The position numbers were made by a program, and so were the translations under genes. Below are positions 8,667 to 17,758 of a stretch of 64,000 bases of DNA, one piece after another (positions within the stretch are counted from its first letter, which is position 1; every line of letters starts with the position of its first letter). Below the pieces are notes generated by a model that was given only the letters and a program-made list of their open reading frames with translations, was not told the origin of the DNA and did no database searches. The DNA is from Streptomyces sp. BK340 (lineage in GTDB: Bacteria; Actinomycetota; Actinomycetes; Streptomycetales; Streptomycetaceae). The stretch covers positions 577,202 to 641,201 of the forward strand of contig NZ_VISR01000003.1 in NCBI RefSeq assembly GCF_007827595.1. The letters run 5' to 3'.

Positions 8667-10844
8667 TCAGGGCGTGAGGTAGGCCTCCACCTCGCTGAAC
8701 TGCCCGGCCGGCCAGCCCGTGTTGGCGCTGACGCTCAGGCGCAGGTAGCGCAGGCTGGTGCCGCCGGGCAGGGTGACGGTGGCCGTGTTGCCGGTGGCCG
8801 GGTCGAAGCGGTAGCCCTGGGAGCCGGCCACGGTGGAGTAGTTCGAGCCGTCGGTGCTGCCGAGCACCGTGATGGTCTGGGTGCGGGCGCCCCAGGCCGG
8901 GGACGGGGGCAGCTTCAGCACCAGCCGGCGGACCGCGTAGGAGGAGCCGAGGTCGACCGTCCAGGACTGCGGGAAGGCGTTGTTGGTGGACTCCCAATAG
9001 CTGTTGGCGTCTGCGTCGACCGCCTTGCCCGGGGTGTAGACGTCCTGGGAGCCGGTCGCGGTGGCCGGGCGGCCCTTGGCGAGGTTGCGGTTCGGGTCCG
9101 GGTCGGGGTTGCCCTGACCCGGCTGGGGCCAGGTGGAGCAGTCGGGCCAGGTGCTGGACCAGCCGGAGTTGCCGCCGCCGTCGGTGAGTGCGAAGGAGCC
9201 GGAGTTCGCCGGGTAGGGGCAGTTGTAGATGCCTGCGGCGCCGACCTGGGTGGCGGTGACGTTGCGGAAGGCGGCCGCGCCCTGCGCCTCGGCCTGGACG
9301 ACGACCGTGCCCGTGTTCCGCACGGTCGCTCCGGTCACGTTGACGTTCCGGACCGGGTAGCCCTGCCCGCCGCCGGAGACGAACTCGAAGGCGCTGTAGG
9401 GACTGTCGGTGATCGTCGTGTTGGTGATGTCGACCGTGGCGTTGATCGCGCTGTCGTAGGAGTCGACGCGCAGGGCGCCCATCGGATGGTTCCAGTTGGG
9501 GTTCATGGCGCCGGCGCGGACGAGGGTGTTGCCGTCGACGGTGATGGTGCCGGACAGGGGGTGGAAGGGGTCGAGGAACTTCTGGTTGGAGATCGCGATG
9601 CCGCTGCCGAGGGCGTTGGTGTCGGAGATCAGGTTGTTCTTCACCGCGATGTCGGTGCCGCCGTAGATCGCGATGCCGTTGGCCAGGTTGGGCTGCGAGA
9701 CCGTGTTGTTCTCGAAGCTGGAGTTCGTGTCCGGGGAGTACAGCGACCACATGGCGAGCGCGTCGTCGCCCTGGTTGCGCAGGAAGTTGTTGCTGACGCG
9801 GACGCCCTTGGCGGTGCCGTTGAGGTTGAGGCCGTCGGCGGTGGTGTCGAGGATGCGGTTGTTCTCGACGACCAGGTTGTCATTGTTGCCCATCAGCCAG
9901 AGGCCGACCTTCATGTGCTGGATCCACATGCCGGAGACCGAACTGCCCGGTCCCAGAGTGCCGTTGACGAAGTTGTCCGGGCTGGAGTCGACGCGCTCGG
10001 TGACCTCGCCGATCACCGCGAAGTCCTTGATGTGCACGCCTCCGGAGGAGCTGGACTGGTCGATGAACCGGGAGGTGTGCACGACCGAGTACCAGCTGCC
10101 CGCACCCTGCAGGGTCACGTTCTGGACCCCGCCCAGCGAGGAGGTGATCCGGTAGTCGCCCGGCGGGATCCACACCACCCCGCCCTGGGCCGCCGCGATG
10201 GCGTCCCGGAAGGCCTGGGTGGAGTCGCCGTTGCCGCTGGGGTCGGCGCCCTTGGACACGACGGACACCGAACCTGCGGGCTGGGCGGCGGCGGCCGCGA
10301 CCTGCTCGAAGTCGGCGACGTCCACGGTGACCTGGGTACCGGTCGACTCGAAGGCGATCCTGTCGCCCGCCTGGACGTTCTGCCCCAGCAGCAGCCGGGC
10401 GTCGTCGAAGAAGTGGTGGGTCTTCGCGCCCGGGATCCAGCCGGTGTCGATGTAGGAGTACTTCGACGTCACCGGGAGCGTCCTGGCGATCCTGGTGCCG
10501 TTGACGTACACGTCGAGCGAACCGGACTGCCCGTCCGGGACGCTGTAGGCGACGTTCACGGCGTTGGACGCACGCGGCACGGTGAACTCCACCCGCTGCC
10601 CGGAGGTGAGCCGTACGGCCTGCCGTCCGGAGGCCTCCGAGGCTAGGGTGCCCTGCGTGTAGTCGGGGCCGATCTTCGTACCGGTGGTGCTCGCCGACTC
10701 GGCCTCGACGGAGGTGAAGGGGAGCGTGGCGCCCGAAGCCGCTCGGGCGGCGGGGGCCACGGCGACGAGCATGCCGACGGCCAGGGCGACGACCGCCCCG
10801 ATGGCTGGCATGCGCCTGACATGTCCGGCGGTACTCCTGTGCAT
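8667..10844 (-). CDS. Secreted beta-helix glucanase, GH87-like (alpha-1,3-glucanase/mycodextranase type), with CBM32
   Basis: ATG 10844 follows AAGGGA and gives a signal peptide cleaved near ARA (residue 35). The 725-residue product has an N-terminal CBM6/CBM35-like domain (about 40-155). A right-handed beta-helix follows (about 160-560), opening with KGADPSGNGDSTQAF, GVVWIPPGDY and GAGSWYSV, which resembles GH87 enzymes as I remember them. A short Asn/Asp/Pro linker leads to a C-terminal discoidin/CBM32 domain (about 585-725). GH87 enzymes cut alpha-1,3-glucan or nigeran. The gene is last in the ABC transporter/GH13 operon (56-bp gap), which fits an enzyme releasing oligosaccharides for import. 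GH28 or another beta-helix family is the alternative. Confidence 0.75.
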   Translation of the reverse strand: MHRSTAGHVRRMPAIGAVVALAVGMLVAVAPAARAASGATLPFTSVEAESASTTGTKIGPDYTQGTLASEASGRQAVRLTSGQRVEFTVPRASNAVNVAYSVPDGQSGSLDVYVNGTRIARTLPVTSKYSYIDTGWIPGAKTHHFFDDARLLLGQNVQAGDRIAFESTGTQVTVDVADFEQVAAAAAQPAGSVSVVSKGADPSGNGDSTQAFRDAIAAAQGGVVWIPPGDYRITSSLGGVQNVTLQGAGSWYSVVHTSRFIDQSSSSGGVHIKDFAVIGEVTERVDSSPDNFVNGTLGPGSSVSGMWIQHMKVGLWLMGNNDNLVVENNRILDTTADGLNLNGTAKGVRVSNNFLRNQGDDALAMWSLYSPDTNSSFENNTVSQPNLANGIAIYGGTDIAVKNNLISDTNALGSGIAISNQKFLDPFHPLSGTITVDGNTLVRAGAMNPNWNHPMGALRVDSYDSAINATVDITNTTITDSPYSAFEFVSGGGQGYPVRNVNVTGATVRNTGTVVVQAEAQGAAAFRNVTATQVGAAGIYNCPYPANSGSFALTDGGGNSGWSSTWPDCSTWPQPGQGNPDPDPNRNLAKGRPATATGSQDVYTPGKAVDADANSYWESTNNAFPQSWTVDLGSSYAVRRLVLKLPPSPAWGARTQTITVLGSTDGSNYSTVAGSQGYRFDPATGNTATVTLPGGTSLRYLRLSVSANTGWPAGQFSEVEAYLTP

Positions 10845-10900
10845 GTGCTCATCCCTTCGTGGTGGGGGTGCGTGGGACAGCAAGGGGTGCCGGGGGCGGC

Positions 10901-12508
10901 TCAGGCGCGCAGCCAGGCCGCCGTGTCCTGCGGGAGCCGGCCCCGGTCGTCCAGCGGGCCGCTGCCGAGCAGGAGTTCGCAGTGCGCGGGCAGTTCGGCG
11001 GGTGCGGCGGCGAGGTTCACGACGCACGTCACGCCCTTCGCGCGGGAGAAGGCGAGCACGCCTTCGGGGGCGGGCAGCCAGGTCAGGGGTCCGTCGCCGA
11101 AGACCGGCCGGGTGGCGAGGGCCTCGCGGTAGAGGGTCAGCATGGAGGACGCGTTCCGCTGCTGACGGTCGACCGCGTACGACGGCCAGTCTGCCGGTTG
11201 CGGCAGCCACGGCTCCTCGCGTGAACCGAATCCCGCGTACGGCGCGTCGGCCGTCCAGGGCAGCGGCACCCGGCAGCCGTCGCGGCCCGGGTCGGCCCCG
11301 TGCGACCGGAAGTACATCGGATCCTGGATGCGGCCGACCGGGATCTCGGCCTCCGGCAGGCCCAGCTCCTCCCCCTGGTACAGGTACACCGCCCCGGGCA
11401 GCGCCAGCGACAGCAGTGCCGCGGCCCGGGCCCGGCGGGTGCCGAGCGCCAGGTCCGTCGGGGTGCCGAAGGCCTTGGTGGCGAAGTCGAAGGCGGTGTC
11501 CTCTCGGCCGTAGCGGGTGACCGTGCGCGTCACGTCGTGGTTGCACAGCACCCAGGTGGCCGGGGCGCCGACCGGGGCATGTTCGACGAGGGTGCTGTCG
11601 ATGGCGGCGCGCAGCCGCTCGGCGTCCCAGGGGCAGGACAGGAAGGCGAAGTTGAAGGCGGTGTGGAGTTCGTCGGGGCGCAGGTAGCGGGCGAAGCGTT
11701 CGGGGTCGGGGAGCCAGACCTCGCCGACGAACACACCGCCGTAGACGTCGGCCACGGCCCGCCAGGAACGGTAGATGTCGTGGAGTTCGTCGCGGTCGAC
11801 GAAGGGGTGCGGCTCGGGGTGCGCGGCGAGGTCGGGCAGGTCCGGGTCCTTGGCCGGCAGGGCCGCCGAGTCGATGCGCACGCCGGCCACTCCGCGCTCG
11901 AACCAGAAGCGCAGGATGTCCTCGTGCTCCTGGCGGACCGCCGGGTGGGCCCAGTTGAGGTCGGGCTGCTCGGGAGTGAACAGGTGCAGATACCAGTCGC
12001 CGTCGGGCAGCCGGGTCCAGACGGGTTCGGTGGAGCCGGCGAACTGCGAAGGCCAGTCGTTGGGCGGGAGTTCGCCGTGCGGGCCGCGTCCGGGCCGGAA
12101 GTGGAACAGCTCGCGCTCGGGGCTGCCGGGCCCTGCGGCGAGGGCGGCCCGGAACCAGGGGTGCTGGTCGGAGACGTGGTTGGGCACGATGTCGACGATG
12201 GTACGGAGGCCCAGCTCGCGTGCCTCGGAGATGAGCTTCTCGGCCTCGGCGAGGGTGCCGAAGGCCGGGTCGATCGCCCGGTAGTCGGCGACGTCGTAGC
12301 CGCCGTCCTTCATGGGTGACAGGTACCAGGGGTTGAACCACAGTGCGTCGACGCCGAGTTCGGCCAGGTACGGCAGTCTCGCGCGGACCCCGGCGAGGTC
12401 TCCGGTGCCGTCGCCGTCGCCGTCCGCGAAGCTGCGGACGTACACCTGGTAGATGACGGCCGAGCGCCACCAGCCGTGGTCCGTCGTGGCATGGGTGGGC
12501 TGTCCCAC
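10901..12508 (-). CDS. Cytosolic GH13 alpha-glucosidase
   Basis: This 535-residue enzyme has no signal peptide, so it should act on imported oligosaccharides. It shows the GH13 regions in order: DIVPNHVSD (106-114), GVRIDSA with nucleophile Asp213, VGEVW with acid/base Glu263, and CNHDVTR with transition-state Asp325. The start of the barrel (IYQVYVRSFADGDGDGTGDL) matches the oligo-1,6-glucosidase/alpha-glucosidase branch. It lies 33 bp after the second permease gene and 56 bp before the secreted glucanase gene, all on one strand. The linkage preference (alpha-1,3, 1,4 or 1,6) cannot be read from sequence alone. Confidence 0.92.
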   Translation of the reverse strand: MGQPTHATTDHGWWRSAVIYQVYVRSFADGDGDGTGDLAGVRARLPYLAELGVDALWFNPWYLSPMKDGGYDVADYRAIDPAFGTLAEAEKLISEARELGLRTIVDIVPNHVSDQHPWFRAALAAGPGSPERELFHFRPGRGPHGELPPNDWPSQFAGSTEPVWTRLPDGDWYLHLFTPEQPDLNWAHPAVRQEHEDILRFWFERGVAGVRIDSAALPAKDPDLPDLAAHPEPHPFVDRDELHDIYRSWRAVADVYGGVFVGEVWLPDPERFARYLRPDELHTAFNFAFLSCPWDAERLRAAIDSTLVEHAPVGAPATWVLCNHDVTRTVTRYGREDTAFDFATKAFGTPTDLALGTRRARAAALLSLALPGAVYLYQGEELGLPEAEIPVGRIQDPMYFRSHGADPGRDGCRVPLPWTADAPYAGFGSREEPWLPQPADWPSYAVDRQQRNASSMLTLYREALATRPVFGDGPLTWLPAPEGVLAFSRAKGVTCVVNLAAAPAELPAHCELLLGSGPLDDRGRLPQDTAAWLRA

Positions 12509-12541
12509 TGGGCTTGCCTTTCTGTAGACGGGGCCGCTGTC

Positions 12542-13417
12542 TCAGCCCTTGGTGCTGCCCGCGCTGATCCCGGCGATGATGTGCCTCTGGAAGACGAGGA
12601 ACAGCGCCACCATCGGGACACCCGCGATCACCATCGCGGCGATGAGCACGGTGAGCTGGATGTTCTGCGACAGCTGGACGAGGGCCACGCTGATCGGCTG
12701 CTTGTCGGTGTCGGAGAAGACCATCAGCGGCCACAGGAAGTCCTGCCAGACCGCGACCAGCGCGAAGATCGACACCACGCCGAGGACCGGCCGGGACATG
12801 GGCAGCACGACCGACCACAGGATCCGCAGCTTCCCCGCGCCGTCGATCTCGGCGGCCTCCAGGACATCGCGCGGCAGCTGGTCGAAGAACCGCTTCAGCA
12901 GATAGAGGTTGAAGGCGTTGGCGACGGCCGGCAGCCAGATGGCGAGGGGGTCGTCGAGCAGGCTGGTGTGGATCAGCGGGAGGTCGGCGACGGTCAGGTA
13001 CTTGGGTACGACCAGTGCCTGGGCCGGGACCATGAGGGTGGCGAGGATGCCGCCGAGGATCACCTTGCCGAAGGCGGGCCGCAGCTTGGACAGGGCGTAG
13101 GCGGCGGCCGTGCAGAACACCAGCTGGCAGGCCCAGGCGCCGGCCGCCTGCACCACCGTGTTCCACAGGTGCTGCGGCAGCTGCATCAGGTCCCAGGCGT
13201 CGGTGTAGCCGGCGGTGTGCCAGTGCTGCGGGATCAGCGTCGGCGGGGTCCGGGCCACCTCGTCAGGGGACTTCGCCGCACCGGTCACCATCCAGTAGAC
13301 CGGGAAGAGGAAGGCGAGCGCGAAGAGCAGGACGACGCCGGTGAACACGGTCCAGTAGACGGCCCTGCCGCGGGGGCGGGCGAGCGTGGCCGGGGAGATC
13401 AGGGTCCGGGTGCTCAT
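12542..13417 (-). CDS. Sugar ABC transporter permease (MalG-type)
   Basis: The 291-residue membrane protein starts at ATG 13417, overlapping the stop of the upstream permease gene by 4 bp (ATGA). It has six hydrophobic segments and the EAA loop (EAAEIDGAGKLRILWSVVLP), through which CUT1-family permeases contact the ATPase. It pairs with the upstream permease to form the membrane channel. No ATPase gene lies in the operon; actinobacterial CUT1 systems often share one MsiK-type ATPase encoded elsewhere, which is the likely arrangement here. Confidence 0.95.
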   Translation of the reverse strand: MSTRTLISPATLARPRGRAVYWTVFTGVVLLFALAFLFPVYWMVTGAAKSPDEVARTPPTLIPQHWHTAGYTDAWDLMQLPQHLWNTVVQAAGAWACQLVFCTAAAYALSKLRPAFGKVILGGILATLMVPAQALVVPKYLTVADLPLIHTSLLDDPLAIWLPAVANAFNLYLLKRFFDQLPRDVLEAAEIDGAGKLRILWSVVLPMSRPVLGVVSIFALVAVWQDFLWPLMVFSDTDKQPISVALVQLSQNIQLTVLIAAMVIAGVPMVALFLVFQRHIIAGISAGSTKG

Positions 13418-14367
13418 GCGTCCCCCTCGGTTCGGGTGAGCCGCAGATAGCCGGCGGAGAAGGCGCCGAGCAGCACGAGGAGCATCACGCTGAGCGCGCA
13501 TGCGCCGCCGAAGTCGTTGTAGAGGAAGGCGTACTTGTAGATGAGGTAGAGGACGGTGACCGTGGCGTTCTCCGGTCCGCCGCCCGTGATGACGAACGGC
13601 TCGGTGAACACCTGCATGGTGGCGATGATCTGCAGGAGCATCAGCATCAGGATGACGAACCGGGTCTGCGGGACCGTCACGTGCCGGATGCGCTGGAGCA
13701 GGTTCGCGCCGTCGAGTTCGGCGGCCTCGTACAGCTCGCCCGGGATGGACTGCAGGGCGGCCAGGTAGATGAGGACGGTGCCGCCCATGTTGGCCCAGGT
13801 GGCCACGATCACCAGGGAGATCAGCGCGGTGTCGGTGCCGTTGGTCCAGTTCGAGGTGGGCAGGTGCAGGAAGCGCAGCGTCTCGTTGGCGAGGCCGGCT
13901 CCGGGGTCGTAGAACCACTTCCACAGCAGGGCGCTGACCACCGGCGGGATCATCACCGGCAGGTAGACCACGACCCGGAAGAAGGCCTTCGCGTGCCGCA
14001 GCTCGTTGAGGACGAGGGCGAGGACGAAGGGGACGGCGAAGCCGATCAGCAGGGCCAGCAGCGTGAAGGTGAGGGTGTTGCGCCAGGCCGCCGTGAACTC
14101 GGGGTCGTGCCAGACGCGGGTGAAGTTGGCGGTACCGGCCCACTCGGGCGAGGAGCCGGGCGTGTACGTCTGGAAGGCGATGACGACCGCGCGGATCGCC
14201 GGGTACCAGGAGAACAGCGCGAAGCAGATCAGGCCGCCGAGCAGGAAGGCATAGGCGCGGGCCTGGTCGGCGAGGCGGCGCCGCCCCCGGCCCCCTGCCG
14301 GGGACGGCGCCTGCACCGGCTGGACGGCGGGCTCCTCGACCGGGCGCCGCTCGGCCGTCTTCGTCAT
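13414..14367 (-). CDS. Sugar ABC transporter permease (MalF-type)
   Basis: The 317-residue product starts at ATG 14367, 5 bp after the stop of the binding-protein gene. A Pro/Arg-rich cytoplasmic N-terminus of about 35 residues is followed by six hydrophobic segments and the EAA motif (YEAAELDGANLLQRIRHVT). It is the first of two permeases in this CUT1-type importer and overlaps the second by 4 bp, which indicates tight coupling and 1:1 production. Confidence 0.95.
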   Translation of the reverse strand: MTKTAERRPVEEPAVQPVQAPSPAGGRGRRRLADQARAYAFLLGGLICFALFSWYPAIRAVVIAFQTYTPGSSPEWAGTANFTRVWHDPEFTAAWRNTLTFTLLALLIGFAVPFVLALVLNELRHAKAFFRVVVYLPVMIPPVVSALLWKWFYDPGAGLANETLRFLHLPTSNWTNGTDTALISLVIVATWANMGGTVLIYLAALQSIPGELYEAAELDGANLLQRIRHVTVPQTRFVILMLMLLQIIATMQVFTEPFVITGGGPENATVTVLYLIYKYAFLYNDFGGACALSVMLLVLLGAFSAGYLRLTRTEGDA

Positions 14368-14372
14368 GGCGG

Positions 14373-15725
14373 TCAGCTCCGGGCCAGAATGCTGTCGATC
14401 TTGCCGGACGCGTCCTTGAGCAGGTGGTCGACGTCCGCGTCCTTCTTGGTGAGGACGGCGGAGACGACGCCGTCGAGGACGGAGTAGATCTGCTGGGCGT
14501 CCGGCGGCTCGATCTTCATCCGCAGCTGCTGGTTGCCGTCGAGGAAGGCCTGGTAGTTCTCCACCGGGACGTTGGCGTTGGCCTTCTTGACCTGCTGGTC
14601 CTTGGCGTCGGCGGCGCCGGTGAACAGGCGTGGCTCGGGCAGGCCGACGGGTGCGTCGTTCTTCTTGGCGCGGGCGTAGTCGCCGAGGAAGCCGGATCCC
14701 GGGGTGAGGAACATGTGGTCGAGCCACTTCAGGCCGGCGCGGATCTGGGCGGGTGTGTCCTTCTTGTTGAACATGTAGCCGTCGCCGCCGATGAGGGTGC
14801 CCTTGCCGCCGGGCATGGGGGCGAGGGCGAGGTCCTTGTAGTCGCCGCCCTTCTCCTTGACCAGGATCGGGATGTTGTCGGGGGCGCTGAGGTACATGCC
14901 GAGCTTGCCCGAACCCATCATCTGCTGCACGTCGTTGATGACGAGGAGCTGCTTGCTGCCCATCGAGTCGTCCGTCCACCGCATGTCATGCAGGTTCTGC
15001 AGGACGGCGTGGCCCTCGGGGGTGTCGACGGTGGCCTTCTTGCCGTCGGCGCCGACGACGTCGCCGCCCTGCGAGTACAGCTCGGCGGTGAAGTGCCAGC
15101 CGCCCTGGTTCTGTGCGCTGTAGTCGGCGTATCCGACGGTGCCGTCGCCGAGGGCGGCGATCCTCCTGGCGTCGGCGCGGACCTCGTCCCAGGTCGCCGG
15201 GGGCTTGTCGGGGTCGAGTCCGGCCTTCTCGAAGAGCTTGCGGTTGTAGATCAGCCCCATGCTGTAGCCGGTACGGGGTATGCCGTAGACCTTGCCGTCC
15301 ACGGTGTAGATGTCCCGCAGCTGCCTCTGGATGGTGTCGTAGCTCCTGAGTTCCTTGAGGTACGGCGTGAGGTCGGCGGCCTGGTCGATGTCGACGACGT
15401 GGCCGGCGTCGGTGAAGTACGTGTAGAAGACGTCCTCCATCTGGCCGCCGGCGAGCTTGGCGTCGAACGTCTTCGGGTCCTGGCAGGGGAAGGCGTCGTG
15501 TGCGACGACCTCGATGTCCGGGTTCTGCTTCTCGAACGAGGCGATGTCCTGCTCGAAGAACCGCCGGTCGACCTTGGCGCTCTTGGGCGGCTCGCAGTTG
15601 ACCGTGATGCGGGTCCTGCCGCCCGCCGCGCCGTCGTCGCCCGACCCGCAGGCGGACGCGGCGAGAGCGAGGGAGGAACAGACGCCGATCGCGGCGAGGG
15701 TACGGCGGAACCCGGTGCTTCTCAT
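14373..15725 (-). CDS. Sugar-binding lipoprotein of ABC transporter (extracellular solute-binding family 1)
   Basis: ATG 15725 is preferred over an upstream in-frame start because GAGGGG sits about 8 bp before it and it places a lipobox (ASAC, Cys26) at the proper distance. The 450-residue protein resembles family 1 solute-binding proteins, with features such as FFEQDIASFEKQNPDIEVV, GIPRTGYSMGLIYN and DGYMFNKKDTP. It is anchored to the outer face of the membrane and delivers oligosaccharide to the two permeases. It is the first gene of a five-gene operon. The ligand is inferred from the neighbouring GH13 and GH87-like enzymes to be an alpha-gluco-oligosaccharide. Confidence 0.93.
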   Translation of the reverse strand: MRSTGFRRTLAAIGVCSSLALAASACGSGDDGAAGGRTRITVNCEPPKSAKVDRRFFEQDIASFEKQNPDIEVVAHDAFPCQDPKTFDAKLAGGQMEDVFYTYFTDAGHVVDIDQAADLTPYLKELRSYDTIQRQLRDIYTVDGKVYGIPRTGYSMGLIYNRKLFEKAGLDPDKPPATWDEVRADARRIAALGDGTVGYADYSAQNQGGWHFTAELYSQGGDVVGADGKKATVDTPEGHAVLQNLHDMRWTDDSMGSKQLLVINDVQQMMGSGKLGMYLSAPDNIPILVKEKGGDYKDLALAPMPGGKGTLIGGDGYMFNKKDTPAQIRAGLKWLDHMFLTPGSGFLGDYARAKKNDAPVGLPEPRLFTGAADAKDQQVKKANANVPVENYQAFLDGNQQLRMKIEPPDAQQIYSVLDGVVSAVLTKKDADVDHLLKDASGKIDSILARS

Positions 15726-15835
15726 CGGTGGACCCCTCAAGGCAGGAGCGGTGGGCGCCGCACACTCAAGCACCGACGACATCGGACCGCAAGATGTCGC
15801 GCAGAATTTGAAATTATTCGACAGACGGGTGGATG

Positions 15836-16834
15836 TCAGGAACGACGCACCTGCGCGGTCGACCCGCGGACCACCAGTTCCGGTTCGAACAGCAGCTCCT
15901 CCGCCGGTACGGCCGTCCCGCCGATCTGCGCGTTCAGCAACTCGACCGCCGCCCGGCCCATGGCCTCGATGGGCTGGCGGACGGTGGTCAGCGGGGGTTC
16001 GGTGCAGTTCATGAACGCCGAGTCGTCGTAACCGACCACGGAGACCTGGGACGGGACGTCGAGCCCCTTGCGGCGGGCCGCCCTGATCGCACCGAGCGCG
16101 AGCGGGTCGCTCGCACAGACGATGCCCGTGACGCCCTGGTCGATCAGCCGGGAGGCCGCCGCGTGGCCGCCCTCGACGGAGAACATGGCCCGGGCGACGA
16201 AGGCGTCCGGCAGGTCACCCGCGAACGCCCGCGCCGCCGCCAGCTTCCGCGCCGACGGCACATGGTCCCCGGGCCCGAGCACGAGACCGATCCGCTCGTG
16301 CCCGAGGGAGGCCAGATGCCGCCAGGCCTGCTCGACGGCGACGGCGTCGTCGCAGGACACACCCGGGAAGCCGAGGTGCTCGATGGCCGCGTTGACCAGC
16401 ACGACCGGGATGTTGCGGTCGGCGAGCAGCCGGTAGTGGTCGTGCGGGGCGTCGGCCTGCGCGTACAGACCGCCGGCGAAGACGACGCCGGATACCTGCT
16501 GCTGCAGCAGCAGCTCCACGTAGTCCGCCTCCGAGACCCCGCCCTTGGTCTGTGTGCACAGCACCGGAGTGAGCCCCAGCTGCGCGAGGGCACCTCCGAT
16601 GACCTCCGCGAACGCCGGGAAGATGGGGTTCTGCAGCTCCGGCAGGACCAGGCCGACGAGACGGGCGCGTTCGCCGCGCAGCTGGGTGGGGCGCTCGTAG
16701 CCGAGGACGTCGAGGGCCGTCAGCACCGCCTGCCGGGTGGCTTCGGAGACGCCGGGCTTGCCGTTGAGCACCCGGCTGACCGTGGCCTCGCTGACCCCGA
16801 CCTTCTTCGCCACTTCCGCAAGTCGTCGCGTCAT
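15836..16834 (-). CDS. LacI-family transcriptional repressor of the alpha-glucan operon
   Basis: ATG 16834 begins directly with the LacI helix-turn-helix and hinge (LAEVAKKVGVSEATVSRVLN and the following SEATRQAVLTAL). The product is 332 residues, normal for the family, with a periplasmic-binding-like sugar-sensing domain. It lies 110 bp upstream of the binding-protein gene on the same strand. There is no clear Shine-Dalgarno site before the ATG, so a weakly translated or leaderless transcript is possible. A palindrome 23 bp upstream suggests autoregulation. The inducer is probably the sugar imported by the adjacent transporter. Confidence 0.93.
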   Translation of the reverse strand: MTRRLAEVAKKVGVSEATVSRVLNGKPGVSEATRQAVLTALDVLGYERPTQLRGERARLVGLVLPELQNPIFPAFAEVIGGALAQLGLTPVLCTQTKGGVSEADYVELLLQQQVSGVVFAGGLYAQADAPHDHYRLLADRNIPVVLVNAAIEHLGFPGVSCDDAVAVEQAWRHLASLGHERIGLVLGPGDHVPSARKLAAARAFAGDLPDAFVARAMFSVEGGHAAASRLIDQGVTGIVCASDPLALGAIRAARRKGLDVPSQVSVVGYDDSAFMNCTEPPLTTVRQPIEAMGRAAVELLNAQIGGTAVPAEELLFEPELVVRGSTAQVRRS

Positions 16835-16856
16835 GCGCGCAAGAGTAGCGCAAGTT

Positions 16857-16873
16857 ACGCAAGCCGTTTGCGT
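16857..16873. promoter_or_regulatory. Probable LacI-family operator upstream of lacI-type gene
   Basis: ACGCAA and TTGCGT form a perfect 6-bp inverted repeat around a 5-bp spacer, 23 bp before the regulator's start codon. A further half site (GCGCAA at 16848-16853) lies between it and the start codon. The base composition and arm spacing fit LacI-family operators. Autoregulation is inferred. Confidence 0.65.
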
Positions 16874-16974
16874 TGACGATGCATGGGATGTCACAGGGCG
16901 GACATGGAGTGCCGTCGGGCGGAGGGGGATTCCGGCCCGGCCCCGTCGGCGACCTGAACGCCGACGGAGCCGGG

Positions 16975-17646
16975 TCAGTCCTCGGGGTCGGGAACGACCA
17001 CCAGATGGGTGCCCGCACCGCGCGCCCGGCGCGGCCGGCGCGATGCCGCGGCCGGGCGGCGGGCGTCACGCAGGACCATGGTCAGGCGGGCGCAGCCGAT
17101 CTCCTGGAGCGTCCGGGGCGTCTCCTCGACGATCCGGCACTCGGTCGGGCCTCGCCGCGGATCGGGGTGGACGAGCAGGCGTACGGCACCGTCGAGCTGT
17201 GTCCCGGCCTCGCCGACGGCACGGATCCAGTGCGGCAGACCCTGCCGGTAGGCGGCCTCCATGATCGGGTCCTGGGCGATGTCCCGGCGCACCGCCTGGA
17301 GTTCGTGGTCGTGGCCGTGGCGCTCGACGGCGGTCTTGAAGTGGGCCAGCATCGGCAGGCACCAGCCCGCCTCGTGATCGCCGAGGATCTCGGCGGCGTC
17401 GGGGTGGAACAGGACGAACCGCAGGAAGTTGCCCCCGGGCATGGCCGTCGGATGAGGGCGCACGCCCCGAAAGAGTGTCTCGAACGCGCCGTTGGCCAGC
17501 ACCACGTTCCAGCGGTGGTCGACGACCAGGGACGGGAGCGGAACAGCCTCCAGAAGCGTGGCGTAGTCCTGTAGGTACGCCTGGACCTCGAAGCCCTCGG
17601 GGACGGGCGGCGGCGCCGGCCACTGCCCTCCTGCCTGATGTGCCAT
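16975..17646 (-). CDS. Stand-alone MmyB-like ligand-binding domain protein
   Basis: The 223-residue protein starts at ATG 17646, preceded by a GGGAGG-like stretch in the leader on the coding strand. It resembles the PAS-like MmyB ligand-binding domain that normally forms the C-terminal part of XRE regulators (VVDHRWNVVLANGAFETLF, NFLRFVLFHPDAAEIL, and AGWCLPMLAHFKTAVERHGH). The usual N-terminal helix-turn-helix is absent: the protein begins only about 35 residues before the PAS-like part. The C-terminal tail is Arg-rich. It is divergent from an XRE regulator gene 237 bp away, so it may work with that protein in trans, which is inference. Confidence 0.8.
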   Translation of the reverse strand: MAHQAGGQWPAPPPVPEGFEVQAYLQDYATLLEAVPLPSLVVDHRWNVVLANGAFETLFRGVRPHPTAMPGGNFLRFVLFHPDAAEILGDHEAGWCLPMLAHFKTAVERHGHDHELQAVRRDIAQDPIMEAAYRQGLPHWIRAVGEAGTQLDGAVRLLVHPDPRRGPTECRIVEETPRTLQEIGCARLTMVLRDARRPAAASRRPRRARGAGTHLVVVPDPED

Positions 17647-17758
17647 CGGGAGGTCACCCCTCTTGCCTCTGCGGCCTTCACGCGGCGAAGCGATCCTGCT
17701 GCTCCGACGAGAGCCATGTCAACTATCGTGGCATTTCATGTCGGTTGACGGCTGAAAT

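Noticed and set aside
10845..13166. Extension of the beta-helix glucanase frame upstream to 13166, which would give a 1499-residue protein
   Set aside because: The extra part is an Arg/Pro/Gly-rich shadow of the GH13 and permease genes; the signal peptide and ribosome site at 10844 define the start.
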